Shown: in pieces, positions 1 through 5,680 of the stretch
How the letters are laid out: the number at the start of each line of letters is the position of its first letter
How positions within the stretch are numbered: the first letter of the stretch is position 1
From: Syntrophomonadaceae bacterium
Lineage (GTDB): Bacteria; Bacillota_D; Dethiobacteria; DTU022
Assembly: GCA_003551865.1 (NCBI GenBank)
Contig: PUNU01000037.1
Location: 1 to 6,043 of the forward strand
DNA length: 6,043 nt
Direction of reading: 5' to 3'
Made by a program: the position numbers and the translations under genes
The notes under the pieces: generated by a model
The model's input: only the letters and a program-made list of their open reading frames with translations
Database searches by the model: none
Told to the model about the DNA's origin: nothing

Positions 1-1179
1 GAATCGACCATGGGCACTGAAAGCGCCCCTGATTTTGACTCCCTCTTCAGCGATATGGACCTCTCATCAACCAGGCTTGGCCGCACTGTGAGCGAGCGCT
101 CAAAATTGATGGCCAAGGTAATCGTTAATATTTCAGAGATCCCCTTCTTGCACGAAGACACCGAAATTGATGTGCTGGGCGACGCTTACGAGTACTTAAT
201 CGGCATGTTCGCTGCCAGCGCCGGCAAAAAAGCAGGTGAGTTTTATACCCCCCAGCAAGTCTCTAAAATTTTAACCAGGCTGGCCACCGTGGGACGCAAA
301 ACCGTGCACACCGCTTACGACCCCTGCCCCGGCTCAGGCTCGCTCCTGCTGCGTGTAGCCCGGGAGGCCAAAGTGTTCAGGTTTGTCGGCCAGGAACTAA
401 ACAGCACCACCTACAACCTGGCCCGCATGAACATGCTCCTGCACGATGTTTCGTACAAAAACTTCGACATCAAAAACGGCAACACCTTAGAAAACCCCCT
501 GCATTTAGAACTTAAAGCCGATGTAGTGGTGGCCAACCCGCCTTACTCGGCCCACTGGTCTGCCGATGAGCGCTTTCTTGATGACGAGCGTTTTGCCGCC
601 TACGGCAAGCTGGCGCCCAAATCAAAAGCCGACTATGCTTTTATCCAGCACATGATCCATATGCTCGACGACCACGGGTCCATGGCCGTGGTCCTGCCCC
701 ACGGGGTACTCTTCCGCGGCGCCGCCGAAGGGGTGATCCGCACCTACCTGATCAAAAACAAAAACCACCTCGATGCGGTAATCGGCCTGCCGCCCAACCT
801 CTTTTACGGCACATCGATTCCCACCTGCATTTTAGTCTTTAAAAAAATCCGGGAGCACAGCAGCAATGTGCTCTTTATCGACGCCTCAAAGGATTTTGAA
901 AAAGGCAAAAACCAGAACCTGCTGCGCGATGAAGATGTGGACAGGATAATCGACACCTATAAAAAACGCGAAACCATCGATAAATACGCATACGTCGCCA
1001 GCCTGGATGAAATCGCCGAAAACGATTACAACCTGAACATCCCCCGTTATGTTGATACCTTTGAGGAAGAAGAACCGGTCGATCTTGATGCGGTAAAGGC
1101 GAAAATAGAAGAGATTGATAAGGAGCTATCAGAAGTTGACCGGGAGCTGGAAAAATATTTTAAAGAGCTTGGGATATAG
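1..1179 (+). CDS. hsdM: Type I restriction-modification DNA methyltransferase subunit HsdM, 5'-truncated by window edge
   Basis: This is the N6-adenine methyltransferase subunit of a type I restriction-modification system. It transfers methyl from S-adenosylmethionine to adenine within the site chosen by HsdS. The frame is open to base 1, so the ATG at 10 is probably internal. From recall of the EcoR124I-type HsdM (about 520 residues), roughly the first 130-150 residues (N-terminal helical domain) lie outside the window. Counting from that ATG, GEFYTP is at about 76-81, SAM-binding motif I (DPCPGSG) at 104-110, and catalytic motif IV (NPPY) at 176-179. The stretch from GQELNSTTYNLARMNM and the later LAPKSKADYAF segment closely resemble EcoR124I HsdM. 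The last 40 residues are highly charged and probably form the coiled coil that contacts HsdS. Motif I carries Cys-Pro where EcoR124I has Ala-Ala, but the glycines are intact. hsdS follows after 13 nt, so the two are probably co-transcribed. Confidence 0.95.
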   Translation, partial: ESTMGTESAPDFDSLFSDMDLSSTRLGRTVSERSKLMAKVIVNISEIPFLHEDTEIDVLGDAYEYLIGMFAASAGKKAGEFYTPQQVSKILTRLATVGRKTVHTAYDPCPGSGSLLLRVAREAKVFRFVGQELNSTTYNLARMNMLLHDVSYKNFDIKNGNTLENPLHLELKADVVVANPPYSAHWSADERFLDDERFAAYGKLAPKSKADYAFIQHMIHMLDDHGSMAVVLPHGVLFRGAAEGVIRTYLIKNKNHLDAVIGLPPNLFYGTSIPTCILVFKKIREHSSNVLFIDASKDFEKGKNQNLLRDEDVDRIIDTYKKRETIDKYAYVASLDEIAENDYNLNIPRYVDTFEEEEPVDLDAVKAKIEEIDKELSEVDRELEKYFKELGI

Positions 1180-1192
1180 GGTGGTGGTCGGG

Positions 1193-2386
1193 ATGGGTAA
1201 TGTGCCGAAGTTGAGGTTTCCGGAGTTTAGGGGGGAGTGGGAGAAAAAGAAGCTGAAGGAAGTTGGAAATAGTGTAATCGGTTTAACATATTCACCAAAT
1301 GATATTTCTGATAAAGGTTACTTGGTGCTAAGAGCATGCAATATAAAGGATAATCAATTGTCGTTTGATGATCAAATATTTGTTAATATGAAGATTCCAG
1401 AAAAACTAACAGTTCAAAAAGGTGATATATTGATATGCGCTCGTAGCGGAAGTCAGCATCTAATAGGAAAAAACGCATATATAGATAAAGATTATCCATG
1501 CTATACCTTCGGTGCTTTTATGTGTGTTTTTAGATGTGAAAGGTCTGCTTATGTTTTTCAGGGATTTCAAACCTCTCGCATAAAAAAGCAAATACTTGTG
1601 AATCAGGGAGCAAGAATAAATCAAATAACTACCGCAAACATAAACGCTTTTTCTATGTATTTCCCCAGCATAGACGAACAAACCAAAATCGCCAACTTCC
1701 TCAATCTCTTCGACGCCAGAATAGAAAAACAAGCCGAAAAAGTTGCTGCCCTTGAAGAATATAAAAAGGGGCTGATGCAAAAACTCTTCTCCCAGGAGAT
1801 TCGGTTTAAGGATGACGACGGGAAAGATTACCCGGAGTGGGAGAGGAAAAAAGCAAAGGAAATATTCTACAATATTTCTGATAAAAACCATAATGGTGAT
1901 CTTGTGGCTTTATCGGTCACTCAAGACCGAGGTACAGTATTAAGAGAAGATATGGCAATAGATATCAAGTATGACAAGGTAAATTTAAAGAATTATAAAC
2001 GAGTTAAAGAAAACAACTTTATAATTAGCTTAAGATCGTTTCAAGGCGGCATAGACCGATCCAACCACAATGGTTTGGTTAGTCCAGCATATACAGTATT
2101 TGATATATCCGAACCAGAAAAACACGAACCAAGGTATTACGGGTATTTGCTTAAAAGCAAACGCTTTATCAACAAATTAAATACCCTGATCTATGGTATA
2201 CGTGACGGTAAAGCTATTGGTTTTAATGACTTTTCAGAACTGCCAATCCATTATCCAAGGAAATTTGAACAAACCAAAATCGCCAACTTCCTCACCCTTT
2301 TCGACCTTAAGATCGAAAAGGAAAAAGAAAAACTTGAAGCCCTCCGGGAGCAGAAAAAGGGCTTATTACAGCAGATGTTTATTTAG
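1193..2386 (+). CDS. hsdS: Type I restriction-modification specificity subunit HsdS
   Basis: This is the DNA-recognition subunit, which joins two HsdM to form the type I methyltransferase. The start is chosen at ATG 1193 because the product then begins MGNVPKLRFPEF, a typical HsdS start; GTG 1181 and 1184 are in-frame alternatives, and an ATG at 1115 lies inside hsdM and looks spurious. A purine-rich stretch (GGTGGTGGTCGGG) precedes ATG 1193. The 397 residues show the usual duplicated layout: first target-recognition domain (about 12-160), central conserved helix (about 161-200, EQTKIANFLNLFDARIEK), second target-recognition domain (about 205-355), and C-terminal conserved helix (about 359-397, EQTKIANFLTLFDLKIEK). 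Each half opens with a similar motif (RFPEFRGEWEKKK and YPEWERKKAKE). Both recognition domains are visibly more AT-rich than the conserved helices and hsdM, as expected where recognition domains are exchanged horizontally. The recognition sequence cannot be deduced. Both halves are intact. Confidence 0.95.
   Translation: MGNVPKLRFPEFRGEWEKKKLKEVGNSVIGLTYSPNDISDKGYLVLRACNIKDNQLSFDDQIFVNMKIPEKLTVQKGDILICARSGSQHLIGKNAYIDKDYPCYTFGAFMCVFRCERSAYVFQGFQTSRIKKQILVNQGARINQITTANINAFSMYFPSIDEQTKIANFLNLFDARIEKQAEKVAALEEYKKGLMQKLFSQEIRFKDDDGKDYPEWERKKAKEIFYNISDKNHNGDLVALSVTQDRGTVLREDMAIDIKYDKVNLKNYKRVKENNFIISLRSFQGGIDRSNHNGLVSPAYTVFDISEPEKHEPRYYGYLLKSKRFINKLNTLIYGIRDGKAIGFNDFSELPIHYPRKFEQTKIANFLTLFDLKIEKEKEKLEALREQKKGLLQQMFI
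1676..1703 (+). repeat. Direct repeat copy 1 in hsdS (central conserved helix)
   Basis: A 28-nt stretch encoding EQTKIANFL is identical to 2267-2294, 591 bp downstream in the same reading frame. It marks the start of the central conserved helix. Identical in-frame repeats here are potential crossover points for swapping or deleting one target-recognition domain. The identity continues at protein level but breaks down at DNA level after this segment. Confidence 0.85.
2267..2294 (+). repeat. Direct repeat copy 2 in hsdS (C-terminal conserved helix)
   Basis: This is the second copy of the 28-nt identical repeat, at the start of the C-terminal conserved helix of HsdS. Recombination between the copies would remove 591 bp (197 codons) in frame, leaving a one-domain HsdS of about 200 residues. 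Confidence 0.85.
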
Positions 2387-2427
2387 ACCGAAATGAACGA
2401 AAACTAATTGACCGGAGGGAAAATTGT

Positions 2428-2481
2428 TTGAGCGAGGCATCAGCGGAAAGCAACAACTGTAGGCGAATCTCCGGCAGTTGA
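2428..2481 (+). pseudogene. Probable hsdR stump: 5' end of a lost type I restriction subunit gene
   Basis: Forty-one bases after hsdS, a strong Shine-Dalgarno (GGAGGG, 2414-2419) stands 8 nt before a TTG codon. The frame reads M(TTG)SEASAESNNCRRISGS and stops at TGA 2479-2481. The AESNN segment, about five residues in, matches the N-terminus of EcoR124I-type HsdR as I recall it (TIAESNNFIVLDKY). After AESNN (about base 2457) the resemblance ends at once, and I recognise no further HsdR sequence in any plus frame. I infer that hsdR was the third cistron and was lost by a deletion or replacement with a breakpoint near 2458. Alternatively it is a chance 17-codon frame: the match is short, but the position, SD and residues together make chance less likely. 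Confidence 0.5.
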
Positions 2482-2485
2482 TGCC
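2436..2485. repeat. Imperfect inverted repeat in the hsdS-mntA spacer
   Basis: The right arm CAGTTGATGCC (2475-2485) is the reverse complement of GGCATCAACTG. The left arm contains the same parts split by a 13-nt insertion: GGCATC (2436-2441) and AACTG (2455-2459). The RNA could form a bulged hairpin. It overlaps the proposed hsdR breakpoint. It has no T-tract, so it is not a good intrinsic terminator. It may be fortuitous. Confidence 0.25.
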
Positions 2486-2527
2486 CTGACGGAGCTTATG
2501 CCCAACCGCTTGCAGGTTCCGGCTACC

Positions 2528-2556
2528 TTGAAATTATTACCTTTAGCGAATATAAT
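2528..2556 (+). promoter_or_regulatory. Sigma-A/sigma-70 promoter of the mntA-hepT operon, predicted leaderless
   Basis: The -35 box is TTGAAA (2528-2533, 5 of 6 to consensus), followed by a 17-nt spacer and a -10 box TATAAT (2551-2556, 6 of 6). Transcription starting 7 nt after the -10 box would begin at 2563, which is the A of the mntA ATG. There is no Shine-Dalgarno between the -10 box and the ATG. The mRNA is therefore predicted to be leaderless or nearly so. The promoter makes the toxin-antitoxin pair independent of the hsd operon. Confidence 0.75.
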
Positions 2557-2562
2557 TAGCTT

Positions 2563-3006
2563 ATGAATAACAACTTGAAAGATTCAGCACATAAAACAAT
2601 TAAAGCATATTTTGCCAACAAGCCGCAAATCTGTGCTGTTTACCTGTTTGGTTCAGTAGCAAAGGGTGTGTCCAGATTAAACAGCGATATAGATTTAGGT
2701 ATTCTGTTTGCTGCCGGGCTCTCTTCTTTTGAACGTTTCGAGCTCAAGTTGGAAATTAAAAGTGACCTGGAAGATTTACTCGGGCGAGAAGTTGATATTG
2801 TCGACATGGAAAGCGCCGACCTGTTTTTTCTGCACCAGTTAATGCTTAATAAAGAATTATTAGCCGATTACGATCAACACCGCCGGGTTACCTTTGAAAC
2901 AACAAAACGCCGGAATTACTTTGATAGAAAACGCTTTTACGAAGAATACCATAATCAGTCCCTTAAAAGGCTTGGAATAATGAGGAGCAAATACAGCCAT
3001 GGTTGA
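2563..3006 (+). CDS. mntA: MNT-domain nucleotidyltransferase, antitoxin of a HEPN/MNT pair
   Basis: This is a 147-residue minimal nucleotidyltransferase of the polymerase-beta superfamily. It shows the signature GSX10DXD exactly: G30-S31 and D42-x-D44 in LFGSVAKGVSRLNSDIDLGIL, and a likely third metal-binding acidic residue in VDIVDM (D78 or D81). In characterised pairs MntA transfers AMP from ATP onto a tyrosine of the HEPN partner and silences its RNase activity; an active site this complete supports the same role here. The C-terminal third (about 105-147) is basic and helical. The next gene overlaps it by 8 nt, which suggests translational coupling. ATG 2563 is the only good start: an in-frame stop (TAG 2557-2559) lies just upstream. 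It has no Shine-Dalgarno and sits on the predicted transcription start. Solitary MNT proteins also exist, but the HEPN neighbour argues for the pair. Confidence 0.93.
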   Translation: MNNNLKDSAHKTIKAYFANKPQICAVYLFGSVAKGVSRLNSDIDLGILFAAGLSSFERFELKLEIKSDLEDLLGREVDIVDMESADLFFLHQLMLNKELLADYDQHRRVTFETTKRRNYFDRKRFYEEYHNQSLKRLGIMRSKYSHG

Positions 3007-3427
3007 AAAGGAAGTTATTGTGCGGCGCCTAACATTGCTTGAGGAATACTGCCGCGATTTGCATAACGCCCAAAAGTCTATGGAATTTAATGATTTTAAA
3101 CACGACAAAGTATTGCGGCGTTATGTCGAAAGAACTCTCCAGCTGGCCATTGAAGCCTGTTTAGATCTTGCTAGCCACATTATTGCCTATGAAGGCTACA
3201 GGGAACCAAAAGACAACAAGGATATTATTGCAGTTTTACACGAAGCATCTCTTCTTAACAATGAACAGGCAGCTAACTTGAAAAAGATGGCCCAGTTTCG
3301 CAATGTGCTGGTTCACGACTATACCAAAATCGAGCCGGAGATTGTTTACAGTATTTTGCAAAAGCACCTGGTTGATATCCTTGCTTACGCACAGATGATC
3401 AAAGAACATTTTTACTGCGATGACTAA
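2999..3427 (+). CDS. hepT: HEPN-domain toxin, RNase partner of MntA
   Basis: This 142-residue all-helical HEPN (DUF86/HepT-like) protein has the catalytic signature R-X4-H-X-Y at R101-NVLV-H106-D-Y108, in the context MAQFRNVLVHDYTKI. In this family the Arg and His form the RNase site at the homodimer interface, and the Tyr is the residue adenylylated by the MNT partner. All three are present, so the toxin looks active and neutralisable. The length is normal for the family. The start ATG 2999 overlaps the end of mntA by 8 nt and has its own Shine-Dalgarno, GAGGAG (2982-2987), 11 nt upstream inside mntA. Antitoxin-first order with overlap is compatible with making the inhibitor before the toxin. 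It faces the kinase gene tail to tail. RNA targets cannot be read from the sequence. Confidence 0.93.
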   Translation: MVEKEVIVRRLTLLEEYCRDLHNAQKSMEFNDFKHDKVLRRYVERTLQLAIEACLDLASHIIAYEGYREPKDNKDIIAVLHEASLLNNEQAANLKKMAQFRNVLVHDYTKIEPEIVYSILQKHLVDILAYAQMIKEHFYCDD

Positions 3428-3441
3428 CCTGTTCCAGTGAA

Positions 3442-3458
3442 AAAACCGCAGTGGTTTT
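3442..3458. terminator. Weak bidirectional intrinsic terminator candidate between hepT and the kinase gene
   Basis: AAAACC (3442-3447) and GGTTTT (3453-3458) form a 6-bp stem with a 5-nt loop. An A-run lies on the left and a T-run on the right, so it could act on both converging genes. On the minus strand the stem is followed by six Ts, which is the better orientation for ending kinase transcription. The stem has only two G-C pairs, so strength is doubtful. Confidence 0.4.
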
Positions 3459-3510
3459 AGAATTGTACCCCAAATAAATATCTTTTGCAGGATTAGTAAA
3501 AAAACAAGCC

Positions 3511-5643
3511 TTAATTCCTGATTTCAGATACCAAAGTTTCAGATTTCAGATTCAAAGCGGGACGGACACCATAATGGCCGTAGCTGGCACCGTAGCCGTA
3601 GCACTCGCCGGCGCCGCGGACACAGCGCACGCTGCCACCGCCGCTCGAAGCGGGAGAACGCGTCCAGTACAACCAGGCCTCTCCGCCAAGCAGGGCCACC
3701 CTTTTAGCAGAATCGGCCCCCTGAAAGTAGGGGTAAGCTGTGCCGATCTGGTAGGTCCGGCGATGCTCAGTATCCCCCAACTTCGTTGTGGAGGGGAGAA
3801 AAACCTTGTCCTGGGTGCTGTAGGCACTGCCGTTTTGCCATTCCTTGTTTGGCAAGGTGGTTGTAAGCACAGCCTGCTTAAAACCTTCTGAAAAAACCCG
3901 GTAGAACCCTTCCCCCGAGTGAATACCGGTGGAATTGAGCCAGGGGCGTAGGCCACGATCGGCGCTTGAATGATTGCCACTCTCACCCCAGTGGTTATAG
4001 CCCCGATCATCTACATGACTGCTGTTATCGAAGACATGCCTGCCGATCAGCTCTTCAGAGAGTAGAGTGACATGCGGCTCCAACCCGTCATAGTGGTCCT
4101 TGGCCACGATGATCCAGATCACCGGTTTTGTTTCATCACCTGCCTCAAGGGTATAGTCATTACCGGTGCGGAACTCCCATTCCCAGGAGGGGTCTACCAC
4201 CCTTGCCCCGATGGGCAGGTCGCCTAAGGGAATAGTGCCATTTTCGTAGTCAATGTAGTAGTCCGCATCGAGGCCTGCAATAATAGCCGGGTCAAAGGTT
4301 TGTTCTGCCTCATGCACCCCATCTTCATCGTTTAAGTCAACAGGATCAGCTAAAGCAGGATCCGCAGCATCATCTACGCCGCCAAACAGGCCAACAGCAC
4401 CAAAGATAAACAAGCCGCAGAGAAGAACAAGCGCGGCGGTTTTAACAGTCCTCTTGCTGACCGAATAAGCAGGCGCCTCCTGCGGGACCCGGCCTGCCGG
4501 CTCTGCGGCCGGTTCAGCTTTCTTTCCCGTCGCCTTTACCGCTTCTGTCTGAAAACCTTCTTTCACTTTCTCTTTTATACTTTCTTCGCTGTCCTCAATA
4601 TTTTCTTTGACCGGTTCACCGGTCTTCTTTGTTCTTACCCCGTCATAGCTTTCCCCAGGCCGGTCTTTATCGCTCGCGGCGACCAGCTCAGCCTGAAAAT
4701 CATCCACCGCCTGGTAACGGTCTTTAGCCCTTATCGCCAAGGCCTTAAGCAGGGCCGCTTCCCTTTGCGGCTCAATCTCAATCCCCAGCTTAGAGGGTGG
4801 AATAAGTTCGTCTTCGGCCAGGCGGTCCATAGCCTCAGGGGGGACCTGCCCGGTAAGACAACGGTAAAGGGTGGCCCCTGCAGCATAGATATCGGTCCAG
4901 GGACCCTGTTTGCCTTTCGAGCGGTACTGCTCCTCGGGAGCGTAGCCGGCTTTTAAGATGACTGATAAGCTCTTGCTCTTTTCACGCAGCTCCTGGCGGG
5001 CGGCGCCGAAGTCGATTAAGACGACCCGGCCCCTCTTGTCGATAAATATATTGTCGGGGCTAATGTCGCGGTGCATGAAACCAACTTCGTGTATTTCGCG
5101 CAGGGCGTCGAGCACCGGCATCATAATCGCGCCGGCCCGTTCAAAGGACAACCTGCCCCCTTCACGGACCAGGTACTGCTCCAGGGTCAGGCCCTCGACA
5201 TAGCTCATAACCATGTAGGCAGTGTTATGTTCCTTGAAAAAATCACGCACCGAGACAATATTGGGGTGGTGTTCGAACCGGGCCAGGGTGCGGGCTTCCT
5301 TTAAGAAACGCTCAAGCCAGTAATCGAACTGCTGGGCCTCGGTGCCGGCAAGGGATACTACCCTGCTTTGACCGGGCAGGCGCGAGACCAAACCCTGGGG
5401 AAAGAATTCCTTAATGGCCAGTTTTACTCCCAGGTTTAAATCCCAGCCTAAGTAGGTAATGCCAAAACCGCCCTGGCCGAGCACTTTGCCGGTTAGATAT
5501 TTACCGGCCAGGATGGTGCGCGGGGGCAGGTAGATGGTCGCTTCAGTCTGATCGGCACCGGTTTCGGCATAGCCGCATACAGGGCATAGGTTTTTTGCCC
5601 CTTTTTCAGCAAAACAATTGATGCATAAACTTTTATAATCCAT
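3511..5643 (-). CDS. Membrane Ser/Thr protein kinase with N-terminal zinc ribbon and C-terminal DUF6273-like domain
   Basis: This 710-residue eukaryotic-like (Hanks-type) kinase probably senses an outside signal and phosphorylates Ser/Thr in the cytoplasm. In order: a four-cysteine zinc ribbon (C7, C10, C20, C23); a kinase domain (about 45-325) with glycine loop GQGGFG 56-61, catalytic Lys K78 (AIKEF), likely helix-C Glu E116, HRDISPDN 191-198, DFG 211-213 and GYAPEEQY 233-240; a charged linker (about 326-395); one membrane segment (about 402-420) preceded by K397, R398 and K401, which puts the kinase inside; and an outer region. About residues 475-698 resemble DUF6273, with RPWLNS, DKVFLPS, YWTRSP and a final GVRPALNL. 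Catalytic residues look complete, except that the Lys of HRDxKPxN is Ser, a variant I associate with GYAPEEQY kinases. The start ATG at 5643-5641 has a Shine-Dalgarno (GGAAGGG, 5659-5653) 9 nt upstream. An 18-codon ORF precedes it. The substrate is unknown. Confidence 0.93.
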   Translation of the reverse strand: MDYKSLCINCFAEKGAKNLCPVCGYAETGADQTEATIYLPPRTILAGKYLTGKVLGQGGFGITYLGWDLNLGVKLAIKEFFPQGLVSRLPGQSRVVSLAGTEAQQFDYWLERFLKEARTLARFEHHPNIVSVRDFFKEHNTAYMVMSYVEGLTLEQYLVREGGRLSFERAGAIMMPVLDALREIHEVGFMHRDISPDNIFIDKRGRVVLIDFGAARQELREKSKSLSVILKAGYAPEEQYRSKGKQGPWTDIYAAGATLYRCLTGQVPPEAMDRLAEDELIPPSKLGIEIEPQREAALLKALAIRAKDRYQAVDDFQAELVAASDKDRPGESYDGVRTKKTGEPVKENIEDSEESIKEKVKEGFQTEAVKATGKKAEPAAEPAGRVPQEAPAYSVSKRTVKTAALVLLCGLFIFGAVGLFGGVDDAADPALADPVDLNDEDGVHEAEQTFDPAIIAGLDADYYIDYENGTIPLGDLPIGARVVDPSWEWEFRTGNDYTLEAGDETKPVIWIIVAKDHYDGLEPHVTLLSEELIGRHVFDNSSHVDDRGYNHWGESGNHSSADRGLRPWLNSTGIHSGEGFYRVFSEGFKQAVLTTTLPNKEWQNGSAYSTQDKVFLPSTTKLGDTEHRRTYQIGTAYPYFQGADSAKRVALLGGEAWLYWTRSPASSGGGSVRCVRGAGECYGYGASYGHYGVRPALNLKSETLVSEIRN
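3522..3551 (-). repeat. Triple ATCTGAAA micro-repeat at the 3' end of the kinase gene
   Basis: The octamer ATCTGAAA (plus strand TTTCAGAT) occurs at 3522-3529, 3537-3544 and 3544-3551, within the last codons of the kinase gene (LKSETLVSEI). The last two copies share one base. It lies just 3' of the Gly/Tyr-rich segment. It is short enough to be replication slippage or chance. Confidence 0.5.
3556..3655 (-). other. Candidate hypervariable segment of the kinase DUF6273-like domain
   Basis: Residues 663-696 (SP...GVRPA) are dominated by Gly, Ser, Tyr, Cys and Arg. Of these 34 codons, 31 end in C or T; the exceptions are TCG, GTG and GAG. Runs such as TGC TAC GGC TAC and AGC TAC GGC CAT are what adenine mutagenesis of AAY codons would leave. 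The position, at the extreme C-terminus of a C-type-lectin-like or sulfatase-modifying-like fold and ending in GVRPA, also fits a retroelement variable region. I found no near-copy (template repeat) and no reverse transcriptase in the window. Ordinary Gly/Tyr composition in a moderately GC-rich gene is the competing explanation. Confidence 0.25.
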
Positions 5644-5680
5644 CGAAACTTACCCTTCCACCCGGTCTATATTTTTTAGT

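Noticed and set aside
1115..1192. Longer hsdS reading frame starting at ATG 1115 inside hsdM
   Set aside because: It would add 26 residues overlapping hsdM in another frame, without HsdS character; the family-like N-terminus MGNVPKLRFPEF begins at 1193.
1460..1891. 143-codon open frame on the minus strand inside hsdS
   Set aside because: It lies wholly opposite a well-supported gene in AT-rich sequence, and the Phe/Leu/Ile-rich translation resembles no family.
2193..2396. 67-codon plus-strand frame overlapping the end of hsdS
   Set aside because: It is a shadow frame of the conserved HsdS C-terminal helix, with Lys/Arg/Ser-rich nonsense composition.
2424..2462. Alternative TTG start at 2424 giving a 12-codon peptide (FERGISGKQQL)
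   Set aside because: It is only 4 nt after the SD and in another frame; TTG 2428 has better 8-nt spacing and the HsdR-like residues.
2860..3108. 82-codon minus-strand frame across mntA and hepT
   Set aside because: It is antisense to two genes with intact catalytic motifs and has no recognisable features.
3552..4010. 152-codon minus-strand frame and an overlapping plus-strand frame (3574-3891) in the kinase C-terminal region
   Set aside because: Both are alternative frames of the GC-rich DUF6273 coding segment; low-complexity translations mirror the C/T-ending codon bias.
4765..5304. Three plus-strand frames of 63-81 codons opposite the kinase domain
   Set aside because: They are antisense to conserved kinase motifs, with no family resemblance.
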